From the NCBI RefSeq assembly GCF_004923255.1, contig NZ_QYRT01000013.1:1-64000 (forward strand): DNA of 64,000 nt. Reading direction: 5' to 3'. The position numbers and the translations under genes are program-made. Of this stretch, positions 24,870 through 33,980 are shown piece by piece; position 1 is the first letter of the stretch, and the number at the start of each line of letters is the position of its first letter. The notes beneath the pieces were generated by a model. It saw only the letters and a program-made list of their open reading frames with translations, did not search any database and was not told the origin of the DNA. Source of the stretch: Subtercola vilae (GTDB lineage: Bacteria > Actinomycetota > Actinomycetes > Actinomycetales > Microbacteriaceae).

Positions 24870-27331
24870 ACCGCGTCGAGGCTCTGCAGGGCACGCAGTT
24901 CGTCGCGGGCCGTCAGCCTGCGGTGCACGAAGCGCACCACCTCGATGAGCCCGATGCTGGCCGCCGAGATGACGAGCACGAGCGCCGCCGTCGGCAGCGT
25001 CGGGTCGACGAGTTGTAAGAAGTCGCTGACGAGCGGAATCGCGTAGACCAACACCAGCCCGATCATCATGGCGCCGATCACGGCCGCCTTGATCGGGCCG
25101 ATGGGCCGTGAGAGCACCACCAGAATCCAGAGTCCGACGATGGTGAGAATGAGGGTCGATCCCGTGCGAATCTCGGCTTCGGGAATCGCCAGGTTCGCCG
25201 CGACCCGCGCGAACACGGCGAGCCCCACCGTCACCACGGCCCCGGCCGGAATGGCGAACGTCAGCGAGCGACGCAGAAAGCCGGGCACGTAGCGTTTCTT
25301 GTTCGGCAGCAGCGCGAAGAAGAACGCCGGAATGCCGATGGTCAGCCCGTCGGTGATCGAGAGCTGCCGCGGCAGAAACGGGAAGGGCAGCAGCAGTACG
25401 CCGAACACCAGCGCCAGAAACGCCGCATAGGCGGTCTTGGTGAGAAAGAGCATCGACACCCGCTCGATGTTCGCGATGACCTGCCGGCCTTCGGCGACCA
25501 CGTGCGGCAGGTGCGAGAACTTGCTGTCGAGCAGAATCAGGCGAGCCACCGCCTTGGTCGCCGCCGCGCCCGAATTCATGGCGATGCCGATGTCGGCCTC
25601 TTTGATGGCGAGTGCGTCGTTCACGCCGTCGCCGGTCATGGCCACGGTGTGTCCGGCCGCTTTCAGTGCAATGACGATACGCTTCTTCTGCTCGGGGGTG
25701 ACCCGGCCGAAGACGATGTTCTGTTGCAGCACCCTGATCAGGGCATCCTGGTCGTCGGGCAGTTCGCGGGCGTCGAAACCGTGCGGCACATCGAGGCCCA
25801 CATCGCGGGCGATCGCCGCCACGGTCTGCGGGTTGTCGCCCGAGATGACCCGCACGGCAACGCCCTGCTCCGCGAAGAAGTCGAGCGTCTCACGCGCGTC
25901 GGGCCGGATGTTCTCGCGGAACGTGAGCAGTGCAACAGGCACTGCGTCGCCGGGTACGGTCTCGTCGTCGGTGGGTGTGCCGTGCGCGAGCACGAGGGTG
26001 CGCCGGCCGGTGGCGGCGAGCTCGGCTGCCCGGTGGGTGAGGGCTGAGTGATCAGGGAGGGCCGGGTGGTCAGCGGGAAAGACCATCTCGGGGCCGCCCA
26101 GTATCCACATGCTCTCATCGAAGATGACGGCGCTCCACTTGCGTGCCGACGAGAACGGCACCGTGCCCGTGGGGGTCGCGTCAGGCGCCACCGTGAACTC
26201 CGTTGCCAGGCTGCGAGCCGTGGCATTTGCGTCGTTCTGAACCCCGTACCAGCCCAGCACCTCGCGCCAGCCGGCTCGTTCGCCGAGCGGGTGAGCCCCG
26301 TCGAAGACGATGTCACCCTGTGTGAGGGTGCCGGTCTTGTCGAGGCAGATGATGTCGACGCGGGCCAGGCCCTCGACGGCGGGCAGCTCCTGCACCAACA
26401 CCTGCTGGCGCGACAGCTTCACGGCCCCCACCGCGAACGTGATGCTCGTGATCAGAACAAGGCCCAGCGGCACGGCTGCCACGACCGACGCGATCGTCGC
26501 GACCACCGCGTCTTTCCATCGGCCGCTGGAAATGGCTTCGCCCCACCCACCCTGCGCGATCATCTGCGAGTTCAGCACGATCACGGCGAGCGGGCCGATC
26601 ACCCAGGAGATCCACTTCAGAACGCGGTTGATCGACGACCGAAGCTCAGAGGTGACGAGAGAGAACTTCTTCGCCTCGTTCGCGATCGTGTTCGCATACG
26701 AGTCGGCTCCCACCCGGATGACGGTGGCGCGGCCCTCGCCGCCCACCACGATAGAACCTGAGAGCACTTCGGCTCCGGCCACTTTCTCTACGGCGTCACT
26801 CTCGCCGGTCAGCATCGATTCGTCGAGCTGCAGCCCGCGGGCATCGAGCACACGGCCGTCGGCAGAGACCTGGTCGCCGGCGCGCAGCACGAGCAGATCA
26901 TCCATCACCACCTCACCGATGGCTATCTCGACCTCGACACCGTCACGCAGCACCCGGGCGCTCGGAGCGTTCAGCACGGCCAGACGGTCGAGCGCCCGCT
27001 TCGCCCGGTACTCCTGCACCGTGCCGATCACGGCATTGACCACCGCGCTGAAGCCGAACAGCGCGTCTTGCCAGCGACCCACCACGATGAGCACCAGAAA
27101 ACATGCCGCAACAATGGCGTTGAACAGGGTGAGCACGTTGGCGCGCAGGATGCTCCACACACTGCGGCTCGACCCCTGCACATACGCGTTGGTGCGATTC
27201 TCGGCGACGCGCGTGGCCACCTCGCTCGAGGTCAACCCGCCTGAGGTCAACCCGCCCGAGGTCAACCCGCCTGAGGTCGACCGGCCTGAGGTCGACCCAC
27301 TCGCGGTCGTGTGAACGGGGGTCGGCGTCAT
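24851..27331 (-). CDS. Cation-transporting P-type ATPase, CtpE-like
   Basis: The product has 826 residues. Motifs: LTGESDAVEK, phosphorylation site DKTGTLTQGD (Asp ~331), VISGDNPQTVAAIARDVG, TGDGVNDALAIKEADIG and the late loop FLTKTAYAAFLALVFG...ITDGLTIGIPAFFFALLPNKKRYVPGF, which is typical of mycobacterial CtpE, a Ca2+ uptake ATPase. The Ca2+ role is from that family, not shown here. The N-terminus carries a repeat TSGGLTSGGLTSGG (residues ~17-35) encoded by a 15-base tandem repeat, absent from the family as I know it. Confidence 0.9.
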   Translation of the reverse strand: MTPTPVHTTASGSTSGRSTSGGLTSGGLTSGGLTSSEVATRVAENRTNAYVQGSSRSVWSILRANVLTLFNAIVAACFLVLIVVGRWQDALFGFSAVVNAVIGTVQEYRAKRALDRLAVLNAPSARVLRDGVEVEIAIGEVVMDDLLVLRAGDQVSADGRVLDARGLQLDESMLTGESDAVEKVAGAEVLSGSIVVGGEGRATVIRVGADSYANTIANEAKKFSLVTSELRSSINRVLKWISWVIGPLAVIVLNSQMIAQGGWGEAISSGRWKDAVVATIASVVAAVPLGLVLITSITFAVGAVKLSRQQVLVQELPAVEGLARVDIICLDKTGTLTQGDIVFDGAHPLGERAGWREVLGWYGVQNDANATARSLATEFTVAPDATPTGTVPFSSARKWSAVIFDESMWILGGPEMVFPADHPALPDHSALTHRAAELAATGRRTLVLAHGTPTDDETVPGDAVPVALLTFRENIRPDARETLDFFAEQGVAVRVISGDNPQTVAAIARDVGLDVPHGFDARELPDDQDALIRVLQQNIVFGRVTPEQKKRIVIALKAAGHTVAMTGDGVNDALAIKEADIGIAMNSGAAATKAVARLILLDSKFSHLPHVVAEGRQVIANIERVSMLFLTKTAYAAFLALVFGVLLLPFPFLPRQLSITDGLTIGIPAFFFALLPNKKRYVPGFLRRSLTFAIPAGAVVTVGLAVFARVAANLAIPEAEIRTGSTLILTIVGLWILVVLSRPIGPIKAAVIGAMMIGLVLVYAIPLVSDFLQLVDPTLPTAALVLVISAASIGLIEVVRFVHRRLTARDELRALQSLDAVQASTK
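27226..27300. repeat. 15-bp tandem repeat, five units, inside the CtpE-like gene
   Basis: Five units of the form CTGAGGTCAACCCGC; the first three differ at one or two bases and the last two have GTCGAC. Being a multiple of three, they add five residues each (TSGGL-type) near the N-terminus of the ATPase without shifting frame. The number may vary between strains. Confidence 0.9.
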
Positions 27332-27515
27332 GGCTCCATTCTGGGCTGAGGGGGCGGGGCCGCGCTACTGAATCGCCTGCTGGTGTCGATTCACGAGCCG
27401 CCCTTCGCAAACTCACCCCGCGTACCGCGTCACGTTTTGCTGCGTTGATGGTCTTAACAGGTGGAGGCCCGTGTGTGGGCCGCGTACGACCCCCGAAAAG
27501 ACTAGGAAATGCGTG

Positions 27516-27845
27516 ATGAAGAAGTTCCAGACAGCCGAGCCCGTCGACGAGACGGCCGAGGGCACTGTTCGCCAAGGCCTCACTCGCCGCCAGATCGCCG
27601 CAATCAGTGGCGCGGCCTATGCCGCTCCGGTGGGCACATACCCGGCCAAGACCATCACGTTCAGCCTCGGTCTCGCCATCGCCGCGGGCAGCTCGCAGAC
27701 CTTCGCGCTCTCGGTTCTGCTCGGTGCCGGTACCGTCGACGACGGCACTGTACTCAGCTGGGACACGAGCGTGAAGATTCTCGGCAGCTACCAAGTGGGC
27801 TCAGAGAAGACCTCTGATCTCTCGTGGGTCGGCACGAGCGCGTAA
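27516..27845 (+). CDS. Hypothetical protein
   Basis: The product has 109 residues from ATG 27516, with AGGAAA upstream. The first part is acidic (EPVDETAEG), then a TRRQIAAISGAAYAAPVG stretch that vaguely recalls a twin-arginine or anchor segment, followed by a Gly/Ser/Thr-rich beta-like half (FSLGLAIAAGSSQTFALSVLLGAG). The end SDLSWVGTSA is short. It resembles a small secreted or surface protein, but I recognise no family. It is divergent from the ATPase gene. Confidence 0.45.
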   Translation: MKKFQTAEPVDETAEGTVRQGLTRRQIAAISGAAYAAPVGTYPAKTITFSLGLAIAAGSSQTFALSVLLGAGTVDDGTVLSWDTSVKILGSYQVGSEKTSDLSWVGTSA

Positions 27846-27886
27846 CGACGACAACCACCACACGACGACAGCCACGCCACGCCATC

Positions 27887-28450
27887 ATGCTCACTTCGTT
27901 CGCCCTGACCCCCTCTGCCGAGACGGTGGCCGCTCTCTTCGGCGCCGCACGCTCCCGCGGCATGGGGTGGCGGCCCTCTTCGTGGTTCCAGCCGAAACGC
28001 AAGATACTGATCGTGCGCTCGTTCGGTGACGCCGGTGCTCGCGAGGTCATCACTGCGTCATGGGGCTTTGTGCCCGCGTGGCACGACGGCGAACTCGAAC
28101 CGCTGTCGCAGGTGGGCATTCGTCGGGTCGAGACGAACGGCCTGTTTCGGGATGCCCTGCGGCACGGGCGCTGTCTCATTCCGATGAGCGCGCCTGCCGT
28201 GCCCGGGGCTCTGCCTGACGCCCTCGGCTCGGCTCCCGTCGTGGCCGCGGCCGCGCTGGCGAGCATTCGTCTCGTCGACGGGCATGAGCGGGTGAGCGTC
28301 GCACTGCTCACCGCTGAGGCCGCCGCCGGAACGGGGGAGCGGCACGGGCTGCCGGCGCTGCTCGATACGGCCGGCCGTGCGGCCTGGCTCGACCCGCACG
28401 CGAGCACCGCGGGCGCGCTGGCCGGCCTGCGCGCCGCGGTGTCACACTGA
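27887..28450 (+). CDS. SRAP/YedK-like protein lacking the catalytic residues (copy 1)
   Basis: The product has 187 residues from ATG 27887. The fold signature of SOS-response-associated peptidases is clear: FALTPSAETVAALFGAA at the start, ASWGFVPAWHDGE, NGLFRDALRHGRCLIP, a VALLTAEA strand. Active SRAP proteins start MCGRF and use Cys2, an Asn in the NAR motif, Glu in FYEW and a late His. Here the start is MLTSF, the NAR region reads GIRRVET, and FYEW is missing (SAPAVPG). It should therefore not form the usual DNA crosslink. A paralogue lies at 38072-38752. Confidence 0.75.
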   Translation: MLTSFALTPSAETVAALFGAARSRGMGWRPSSWFQPKRKILIVRSFGDAGAREVITASWGFVPAWHDGELEPLSQVGIRRVETNGLFRDALRHGRCLIPMSAPAVPGALPDALGSAPVVAAAALASIRLVDGHERVSVALLTAEAAAGTGERHGLPALLDTAGRAAWLDPHASTAGALAGLRAAVSH

Positions 28451-28556
28451 GGGGGCGCGGAGTCCGCCGCCACACTCGCCGTCGCTGACGCTCTCCGCTG
28501 AGGGTCGCTCCCGCCTGAGCAGTGAGCCCCGTGTGGGGGGCCTCTAGACTGTGTGC

Positions 28557-29201
28557 ATGAGGTGCCGAACCAGGCGACGCAGCCGAGGGCGTGTTGCCGT
28601 CGGCGCCGCCATCCTCGCGGTGGTTACAGCCGCGACGCTCTCTGGATGCGCGGGAACCTGGTTCAAACCGGCCGCACCCGCGCTGCACATCTCGGTCGAT
28701 GACTGCCCGGTTCTGCCCGGCGCCGTGCGAGATGTGAGCAATGGCAAACCGCTGACGCGGTTGTTACTGCGCGAAGATGCACGGCCCACCGCTGCGCTGT
28801 TGTGCACCTACGAGGCGACGACGAATGGTGTCGATACGGCCGATACAGCCAGTGCAGTCGATGCGGCCGGTTCGACCGAGGGGCCTGCGGGCGTCGTGAC
28901 CCTGATGCAGGGTGTACACGTGCAGGAGACCGATGCGGTGGCGCTCGCCACGAGCATCCTGACGCTGTCGCTCGCGCCGCAGTTCGGTGTTGCGGGGTGC
29001 CCGATGGATGCGGGCGGAACATTTGCCCTGATCGTCTTTCACTACCCCGACGGCGCCGACACCGACCTGTATTACCACGACACGGGATGCGAGACGCTCG
29101 ACAACGGGAGTATCGGCGCCGGTCAGGTGGACAGCACCAGCTTCAACGACTTTCAGGTGAAATTCAGCGACCTGATCGGGCCCGTACCCGGCGCGTTCTG
29201 A
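28557..29201 (+). CDS. Putative lipoprotein
   Basis: The product has 214 residues from ATG 28557. Arg-rich start, hydrophobic helix and lipobox TLSGC predict export and lipidation at Cys ~26. The mature part has three further Cys (DDCPVL, LLCTYEA, VAGCPMD, TGCET) that may form disulfides and no domain I recognise. It ends nine bases before the convergent ROK gene. Confidence 0.75.
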   Translation: MRCRTRRRSRGRVAVGAAILAVVTAATLSGCAGTWFKPAAPALHISVDDCPVLPGAVRDVSNGKPLTRLLLREDARPTAALLCTYEATTNGVDTADTASAVDAAGSTEGPAGVVTLMQGVHVQETDAVALATSILTLSLAPQFGVAGCPMDAGGTFALIVFHYPDGADTDLYYHDTGCETLDNGSIGAGQVDSTSFNDFQVKFSDLIGPVPGAF

Positions 29202-29209
29202 AGCGGGGC

Positions 29210-30391
29210 TCAGATGCCCTGAAGCGAGAACATGCGGTCAAGAAAGACGGTGCCCGCACCCAGCAGGCCGCAGTCGTCGGGGCGGGTTGCCGTGGCGATG
29301 GTGAGCCTGTCGGTGGCCAGGGGCAGGCACTCGGCGTAGAGCATCGCACGCACGCCGGTGACGAAGACCTCCGACTGGCTGAGCACGCCGCCGAGCACCA
29401 GACGGTCTGGGTTGAAGAAGTTGACGATGGTAGCGAGCACGCCGCCCGTCATACTGCCGGCCTCCCGTAGAAGGCGGGTGGCCACCGGGTCGGCGTCGCG
29501 AGCAAGGGCGATCATGTCTTCGACGGTCGCCACCTCGCGCCCTGCCGCCTGCAGTTCGCGAACCAGCGCGTTGCCGCTGGCCAGGGCGTCGAGACAGCCC
29601 GTGCGACCGCACGAGCAGGCAACGGGCGGCGCGCCGGGCACCGAGACATGACTGATGTCGCCAGCCGCCCCGCGACTGCCGGTGAACAGCTCACCGCGGG
29701 CGATGATGCCGCAACCGATGCCCGAGCCTGCTTTGACAAAAACCTGGTCGGGTTCTCTGCGATCGCTCGCGGCATACTCGCCGAGGGCCATCAGATTCGC
29801 GTCGTTGTTGACCAGAACCGGTACCCCCGCGAGTGCTCCCAGAATCTGGGCCACGTCGATGCCGTTCCAGCCGGGCATGCGCGACGGAGCGATCACTCGG
29901 CCCGTCTCGGCCGAGACCGGCCCCGGCACACCCACCGACAGCCCTCTCAATAAGAGCTGCGAGTAGGCGGTGCTCTCGGCCAGCATTGTCTCGAATTCGG
30001 CCCAGACGCGCTGCAGCACGGGGTGCGGCCCGGCGGCGACGTCGAGTTCGATGTCGATGCGCGCCACGAGTTGCCCCGAGAGGTCGACGAGCCCGATGGA
30101 GGTTCGGTCGATTCCGAGGTCGATGCACCCCACGATGCCGCCGTCGTGGCGAAGCGCCAATCGGCGGGGTCGGCGGCCGCCTCGGGAGACGCCGTCACCC
30201 ACCTCTATAACGTGGCCGAGACCGATCAGTTCGTCGACCCGGGCCGTTACCGTCGACGGCGACAGGCCCGTGATCTTCGCCAAGTCGGCCTTCGAGTCGG
30301 CAAGGCCCGCACGAAGCGGGCCGAGGATCGCCAGGTTCTGGGCCGAGAACCGGGTGAACGAGGGGGGCACTCTAGAAGCCATTCGATCCAT
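29210..30391 (-). CDS. ROK-family transcriptional repressor
   Basis: The product has 393 residues if started at ATG 30391; ATG 30382 is equally possible. N-terminal winged helix (~10-70, LAKITGLSPSTVTARVDELIGLG) followed by a ROK sugar-binding domain with NNDANLMALGEYA, GIGCGIIARGELFTGSRGAAGDISH and zinc motif CSCGRTGCLDALASG. It is divergent from the ABC transporter gene at 30479, with palindromes between, so it very likely represses that operon until a sugar or sugar phosphate binds. Confidence 0.9.
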   Translation of the reverse strand: MDRMASRVPPSFTRFSAQNLAILGPLRAGLADSKADLAKITGLSPSTVTARVDELIGLGHVIEVGDGVSRGGRRPRRLALRHDGGIVGCIDLGIDRTSIGLVDLSGQLVARIDIELDVAAGPHPVLQRVWAEFETMLAESTAYSQLLLRGLSVGVPGPVSAETGRVIAPSRMPGWNGIDVAQILGALAGVPVLVNNDANLMALGEYAASDRREPDQVFVKAGSGIGCGIIARGELFTGSRGAAGDISHVSVPGAPPVACSCGRTGCLDALASGNALVRELQAAGREVATVEDMIALARDADPVATRLLREAGSMTGGVLATIVNFFNPDRLVLGGVLSQSEVFVTGVRAMLYAECLPLATDRLTIATATRPDDCGLLGAGTVFLDRMFSLQGI

Positions 30392-30414
30392 CCATTTGCC
30401 CGAGCTTACTCCAT

Positions 30415-30468
30415 AATCAAACAAAGAAACTCGAAATATGCGTGCAACAATAGATTGTTAGTTTGATT
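30415..30468. promoter_or_regulatory. Nested inverted repeats between the ROK gene and the ABC operon
   Basis: An AT-rich 88-base divergent gap holds AACAAT-AG-ATTGTT (30446-30459, perfect) and an outer pair AATCAAAC (30415-30422) with GTTTGATT (30461-30468). ROK regulators bind such AT-rich palindromes. Being in the only space between the two start codons, they are the natural operator candidates. Confidence 0.55.
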
Positions 30469-30478
30469 TACCAGCAAC

Positions 30479-31324
30479 ATGCTCATGGATGACCGTGGGT
30501 GGGTAGATCACGATGACAGTGGCGATGCGGCCAGGCCGCATCATGATTCGAAGGCGGCACCTGTGGCTCACGCACCGACCAGTACGGCACCGGCGATGGT
30601 TCAGATGACCGCCGTGCAGAAGCACTTCGGCGATCACCACGTTCTGAAAGACATCGACCTCACCATCGCACCGCGCGAGGTCGTCGTGGTTGTCGGGCCC
30701 TCTGGCTCTGGCAAGTCGACACTCTGCCGATGCATCAACAGGCTCGAGACCATCACCTCCGGCAGCATCTCGGTCGACGGTGTCGAGCTGCCCTCCGAGG
30801 GCAAGGCCCTCGCCCGGCTCCGCGCCGAGGTGGGAATGGTGTTCCAATCGTTCAACCTCTTCGCGCATCGCACCATTCTCGACAACGTGACGCTGGCGCC
30901 CATCAAGGTTCTGGGCCAGCCCCGCAAAGAGGCCCAGGCCGAGGGTCTTCAGCTGCTCGAGCGGGTGGGTATCGCCGACAAGTCCGACCAGTTTCCGGCC
31001 CAACTCTCGGGCGGCCAGCAGCAGCGCGCCGCCATTGCCCGCGCGCTCGCCATGAAGCCGAAGGTGATGCTCTTCGATGAGCCCACGAGCGCCCTCGACC
31101 CCGAGATGGTGAGCGAAGTGCTCGACGTCATGACGTCGCTGGCGAGTGAGGGGATGACCATGGTGGTGGTCACCCACGAAATGGGTTTCGCCCGCCGCGC
31201 AGCCGACCGGGTCATCTTCATGGATGACGGTCGCATCGTCGAGCAGAACACCCCCGCCGACTTCTTCGACCGGGCGTCGAGCCCCCGCGCCCAGGCCTTC
31301 CTGTCAAAAATCCTGCCGCACTGA
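30479..31324 (+). CDS. Amino-acid-type ABC transporter ATPase (GluA/GlnQ-like)
   Basis: The product has 281 residues from ATG 30479; ATG 30596 would remove a polar N-terminal extension of 39 residues and is possible. Walker [11 protein letters not shown]-loop VFQSFNLF, signature [15 protein letters not shown], Walker [15 protein letters not shown] and H-loop [13 protein letters not shown] are those of polar-amino-acid ATPases. First gene of the operon 30479-38056. Substrate uncertain; context suggests an amino-sugar conjugate rather than glutamate. Confidence 0.9.
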   Translation: MLMDDRGWVDHDDSGDAARPHHDSKAAPVAHAPTSTAPAMVQMTAVQKHFGDHHVLKDIDLTIAPREVVVVVGPSGSGKSTLCRCINRLETITSGSISVDGVELPSEGKALARLRAEVGMVFQSFNLFAHRTILDNVTLAPIKVLGQPRKEAQAEGLQLLERVGIADKSDQFPAQLSGGQQQRAAIARALAMKPKVMLFDEPTSALDPEMVSEVLDVMTSLASEGMTMVVVTHEMGFARRAADRVIFMDDGRIVEQNTPADFFDRASSPRAQAFLSKILPH

Positions 31325-31414
31325 CTCCTGAACCCAGGCCCCTGACCCCAGGCCCCACAACAGCTTCACCCTGCACCGAAAAACGAAACGCGAAACGAAA
31401 GAAAGGTTCCACCC

Positions 31415-32368
31415 GTGCCCAGCACACGAAAAACCCTCACGCGAGGCATCCCCCTGCTCGCCATCACCGTCACCGCCGCCCTGGCCTTCAGCGCGTGCTC
31501 GTCAGACAGCTCAGCTGTGCCCACCTCCAACCCGACGTCGAGCGCTTCGAACGCACTGTCGTCGGTGTACTCGAACGCGGCCGTGGCCTCGGCTGCAGAC
31601 CTGATTCCCGATTCGACAATGGCGAAGATCAAGGCGCGCGGCAAACTGATCGTCGCCGAAGCGCTCGATGCACCGCTGCTCTCGCAGCAAGACCCCTCGA
31701 ACCCCGACAATGTCGAGGGTTTTGATGCCGACCTCGCCAAGCTGCTGGCCATCTACATTCTGGGCACACCGAGCGTCGAGATCATTCCGCCCGCCTCTGA
31801 GACGCGCGAGGCGCTGCTGCAGAACGGTACCGTCGACGTGGTCTTCAACACCTACACGATCACCACCGAGCGTGACGCGCAGGTCGACTTCGCGGGCCCG
31901 TACCTGCAGTCGGGGCTGGCCGTCGCGGTGAAGAGCGACAACACGAGCATCCAGAGCGTCAGTGATCTCGGTGGCAAGACGGTCATCGTCGGTGCGAACA
32001 CGCCCGCCGTGACCGCTGTTCCCGAGCAGCAGCCGACCGCCAAGGTCGTCAGCTTCGCCACCGACCCCGAGGCCGTGCTGGCTCTCACCCAGGGCCGTGG
32101 TGACGCCTACGTTCAAGACTTCACGCTGCTCGCCAGCGATGCTGCCTCGAACAAGGCCATCAAGGTCGTGGGCCAGCCGTTCACGACCGAGTCGTACGGC
32201 ATCGGTCTGAAGAACAACGACACGCAGTTCAAGTCGTTCATCAACGCGTGGTTGACCAAAATCGAAGCCAGCGGTGACTGGGCGAAGGTGTGGAACGCCA
32301 CGCTCGGCTCAGCCGTGACGTCGTCGACGCCCACCCCGCCCGCCATCGGGTCGGTTCCCGGTTCCTGA
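31415..32368 (+). CDS. ABC transporter substrate-binding lipoprotein (GluB-like)
   Basis: The product has 317 residues from GTG 31415 (AAAGG upstream). Signal with lipobox AFSAC, Ser/Thr-rich linker, then a family 3 solute-binding domain: IKARGKLIVAEALDAPLL, EGFDADLAKLLA, TVDVVFNTYTITTERDAQVDFAGPY, DLGGKTVIVGANTPA, YGIGLKNNDTQFKSFIN. It captures the substrate outside the cell for the two permeases downstream. The 77-base gap to the permease includes a weak imperfect hairpin (GGGC/GCCC). Confidence 0.9.
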   Translation: MPSTRKTLTRGIPLLAITVTAALAFSACSSDSSAVPTSNPTSSASNALSSVYSNAAVASAADLIPDSTMAKIKARGKLIVAEALDAPLLSQQDPSNPDNVEGFDADLAKLLAIYILGTPSVEIIPPASETREALLQNGTVDVVFNTYTITTERDAQVDFAGPYLQSGLAVAVKSDNTSIQSVSDLGGKTVIVGANTPAVTAVPEQQPTAKVVSFATDPEAVLALTQGRGDAYVQDFTLLASDAASNKAIKVVGQPFTTESYGIGLKNNDTQFKSFINAWLTKIEASGDWAKVWNATLGSAVTSSTPTPPAIGSVPGS

Positions 32369-32445
32369 TCAGCACCACCTGATTCCGAAGGCAGGGCGAG
32401 AGCCCGGGCCTGACCCACGATGAGATCGACCAGCAGAGGAACGCG

Positions 32446-33090
32446 ATGAACATCTTCGCAGACAGCGCCGGCCCGCTGCTGTCGGCACTCGGCACCACCA
32501 TCATGATGGCGGTGATCGCCGGTGTCGCAGCGATCGTGCTCGGAACGATCGTGACGGCCGCGCGCATCAGCCCCATTCCGGTGCTGCGCGGCATCGCGTT
32601 CGTCTACGTGCAGTTCTTCGTGAACGTTCCCCTGCTGGTTCTTCTCATCCTCGCCGTCTTCGCTCTGCCCGACGCCGGGCTGCTGCTGCCGCTCACGCCG
32701 ACGGCCATCATCGTTCTGGCCCTCTACGAAGCGGCCTATGTCGCCGAGGCGATCCGCAGTGGTGTGAACACCGTGGGCACGGGCCAGATCGAGGCGAGCC
32801 GGGCGCTCGGGTTCACCCTCGTGCAGACGCTGCGGCTCGTGGTGGTGCCGCAGGCGCTCCGCGCGGCGGTGCAGCCGATCGGCAACGTGATGATCGCCCT
32901 CACGATGAATACGGCTCTCGCCGCGGCCATTGGTGTGGTCGAGCTCACCTCAGAGGCGAACAAACTCAACCTCGTTCAGGCTCAGCCCATTCTCATCTTC
33001 AGCGTCGCGGGCCTCGTCTACATGGCGCTCGCGCTGATCATCGGGCTGAGCGCCGGCAGAATCGAAAAGAGAGTGGCGATCAAACGATGA
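32446..33090 (+). CDS. ABC transporter permease (GluC-like)
   Basis: The product has 214 residues; AGAGGA precedes ATG 32446. Five helices with the EAA loop ALYEAAYVAEAIRSGVNTVGTGQIEASRALG, typical of HisMQ-type permeases. Overlaps the next permease by four bases, forming a heterodimeric channel with it. Confidence 0.93.
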   Translation: MNIFADSAGPLLSALGTTIMMAVIAGVAAIVLGTIVTAARISPIPVLRGIAFVYVQFFVNVPLLVLLILAVFALPDAGLLLPLTPTAIIVLALYEAAYVAEAIRSGVNTVGTGQIEASRALGFTLVQTLRLVVVPQALRAAVQPIGNVMIALTMNTALAAAIGVVELTSEANKLNLVQAQPILIFSVAGLVYMALALIIGLSAGRIEKRVAIKR

Positions 33091-33971
33091 GTGCATCTTC
33101 TTCGCACCAGCCTGCGGTCTCGCTGTACGACGAACCCGGGCCTCGCGCACAACGTGCGATCCGGCTGTGGTCGGTTGTCGCCGTCATTGTGGTCATCGCC
33201 CTGATCGTGGCCGCTGCGGTGCAGTTCGGTTCGCACGGCCAACTCGACGCCGAGCGCTGGACGCCGTTTCTGAGCGCCGGAATCTGGCAGTACCTCTTCG
33301 TGGGGCTGTGGGGCACCATTCAGGCCGCCGCCCTCGTGGCGGTGCTGGGCGGGGCCTTCGGGCTGGTTCTGGCACTCGGCCGGCTGAGTCGCAACCCGGT
33401 CATCCACTGGGTCAGCACCGCCTACATCGAGATCGCCCGCACGATTCCCGTGCTGCTGCTGATCTATCTGATGCTGTTCGGGCTGCCGCAGCTGGGTCTG
33501 AACTTCCCGCTGCTGTGGAAGCTGGTGATCCCGCTCACGGTGGCGAATGCGGCGGCGTTCGCCGAGATCATTCGGGCGGGCATCCTCGGGCTTCCCGCCG
33601 GCCAGTCAGAGGCGGCGGCCAGCCTCGGCCTCTCTCGCGGGCAAGCCATGCGACTCGTCGTTCTGCCGCAGGCCCTGCGGTTCGTGACGCCCTCGCTCGT
33701 CACCCAGCTCGTGAGCCTCGTCAAAGACACCTCGCTCGGCTATATCGTGGCGTTCACCGAACTGCTCTACCGCGGGCAGGTGCTCGCGGCATACAACCAC
33801 TTTCTGATTCCCACCTTCGTTGTCGTGACGGTCATCTACCTGGTTTTCAACGGCGCGCTGTCGACCCTGGCGTCGCAACTGCGTCGCCGACCGGGCAAGC
33901 GCAGCCTCGCAGAACCGAGTACCAGTGCGCCTGTGGTCGGCGTCCCCGTCACCGACTCGTCGATCCGCTAG
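33087..33971 (+). CDS. ABC transporter permease (GluD-like)
   Basis: The product has 294 residues, ATGA overlap with the preceding gene. A polar N-terminal extension precedes the helices; the EAA loop is NAAAFAEIIRAGILGLPAGQSEAAASLGLSRG-like, followed by LVSLVKDTSLGYIVAFTELL. The C-terminal tail is longer and Ser/Pro-rich. Its TAG stop is part of the AGGAG used by the next gene. Confidence 0.93.
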   Translation: MSASSSHQPAVSLYDEPGPRAQRAIRLWSVVAVIVVIALIVAAAVQFGSHGQLDAERWTPFLSAGIWQYLFVGLWGTIQAAALVAVLGGAFGLVLALGRLSRNPVIHWVSTAYIEIARTIPVLLLIYLMLFGLPQLGLNFPLLWKLVIPLTVANAAAFAEIIRAGILGLPAGQSEAAASLGLSRGQAMRLVVLPQALRFVTPSLVTQLVSLVKDTSLGYIVAFTELLYRGQVLAAYNHFLIPTFVVVTVIYLVFNGALSTLASQLRRRPGKRSLAEPSTSAPVVGVPVTDSSIR

Positions 33972-33980
33972 GAGCACCAC

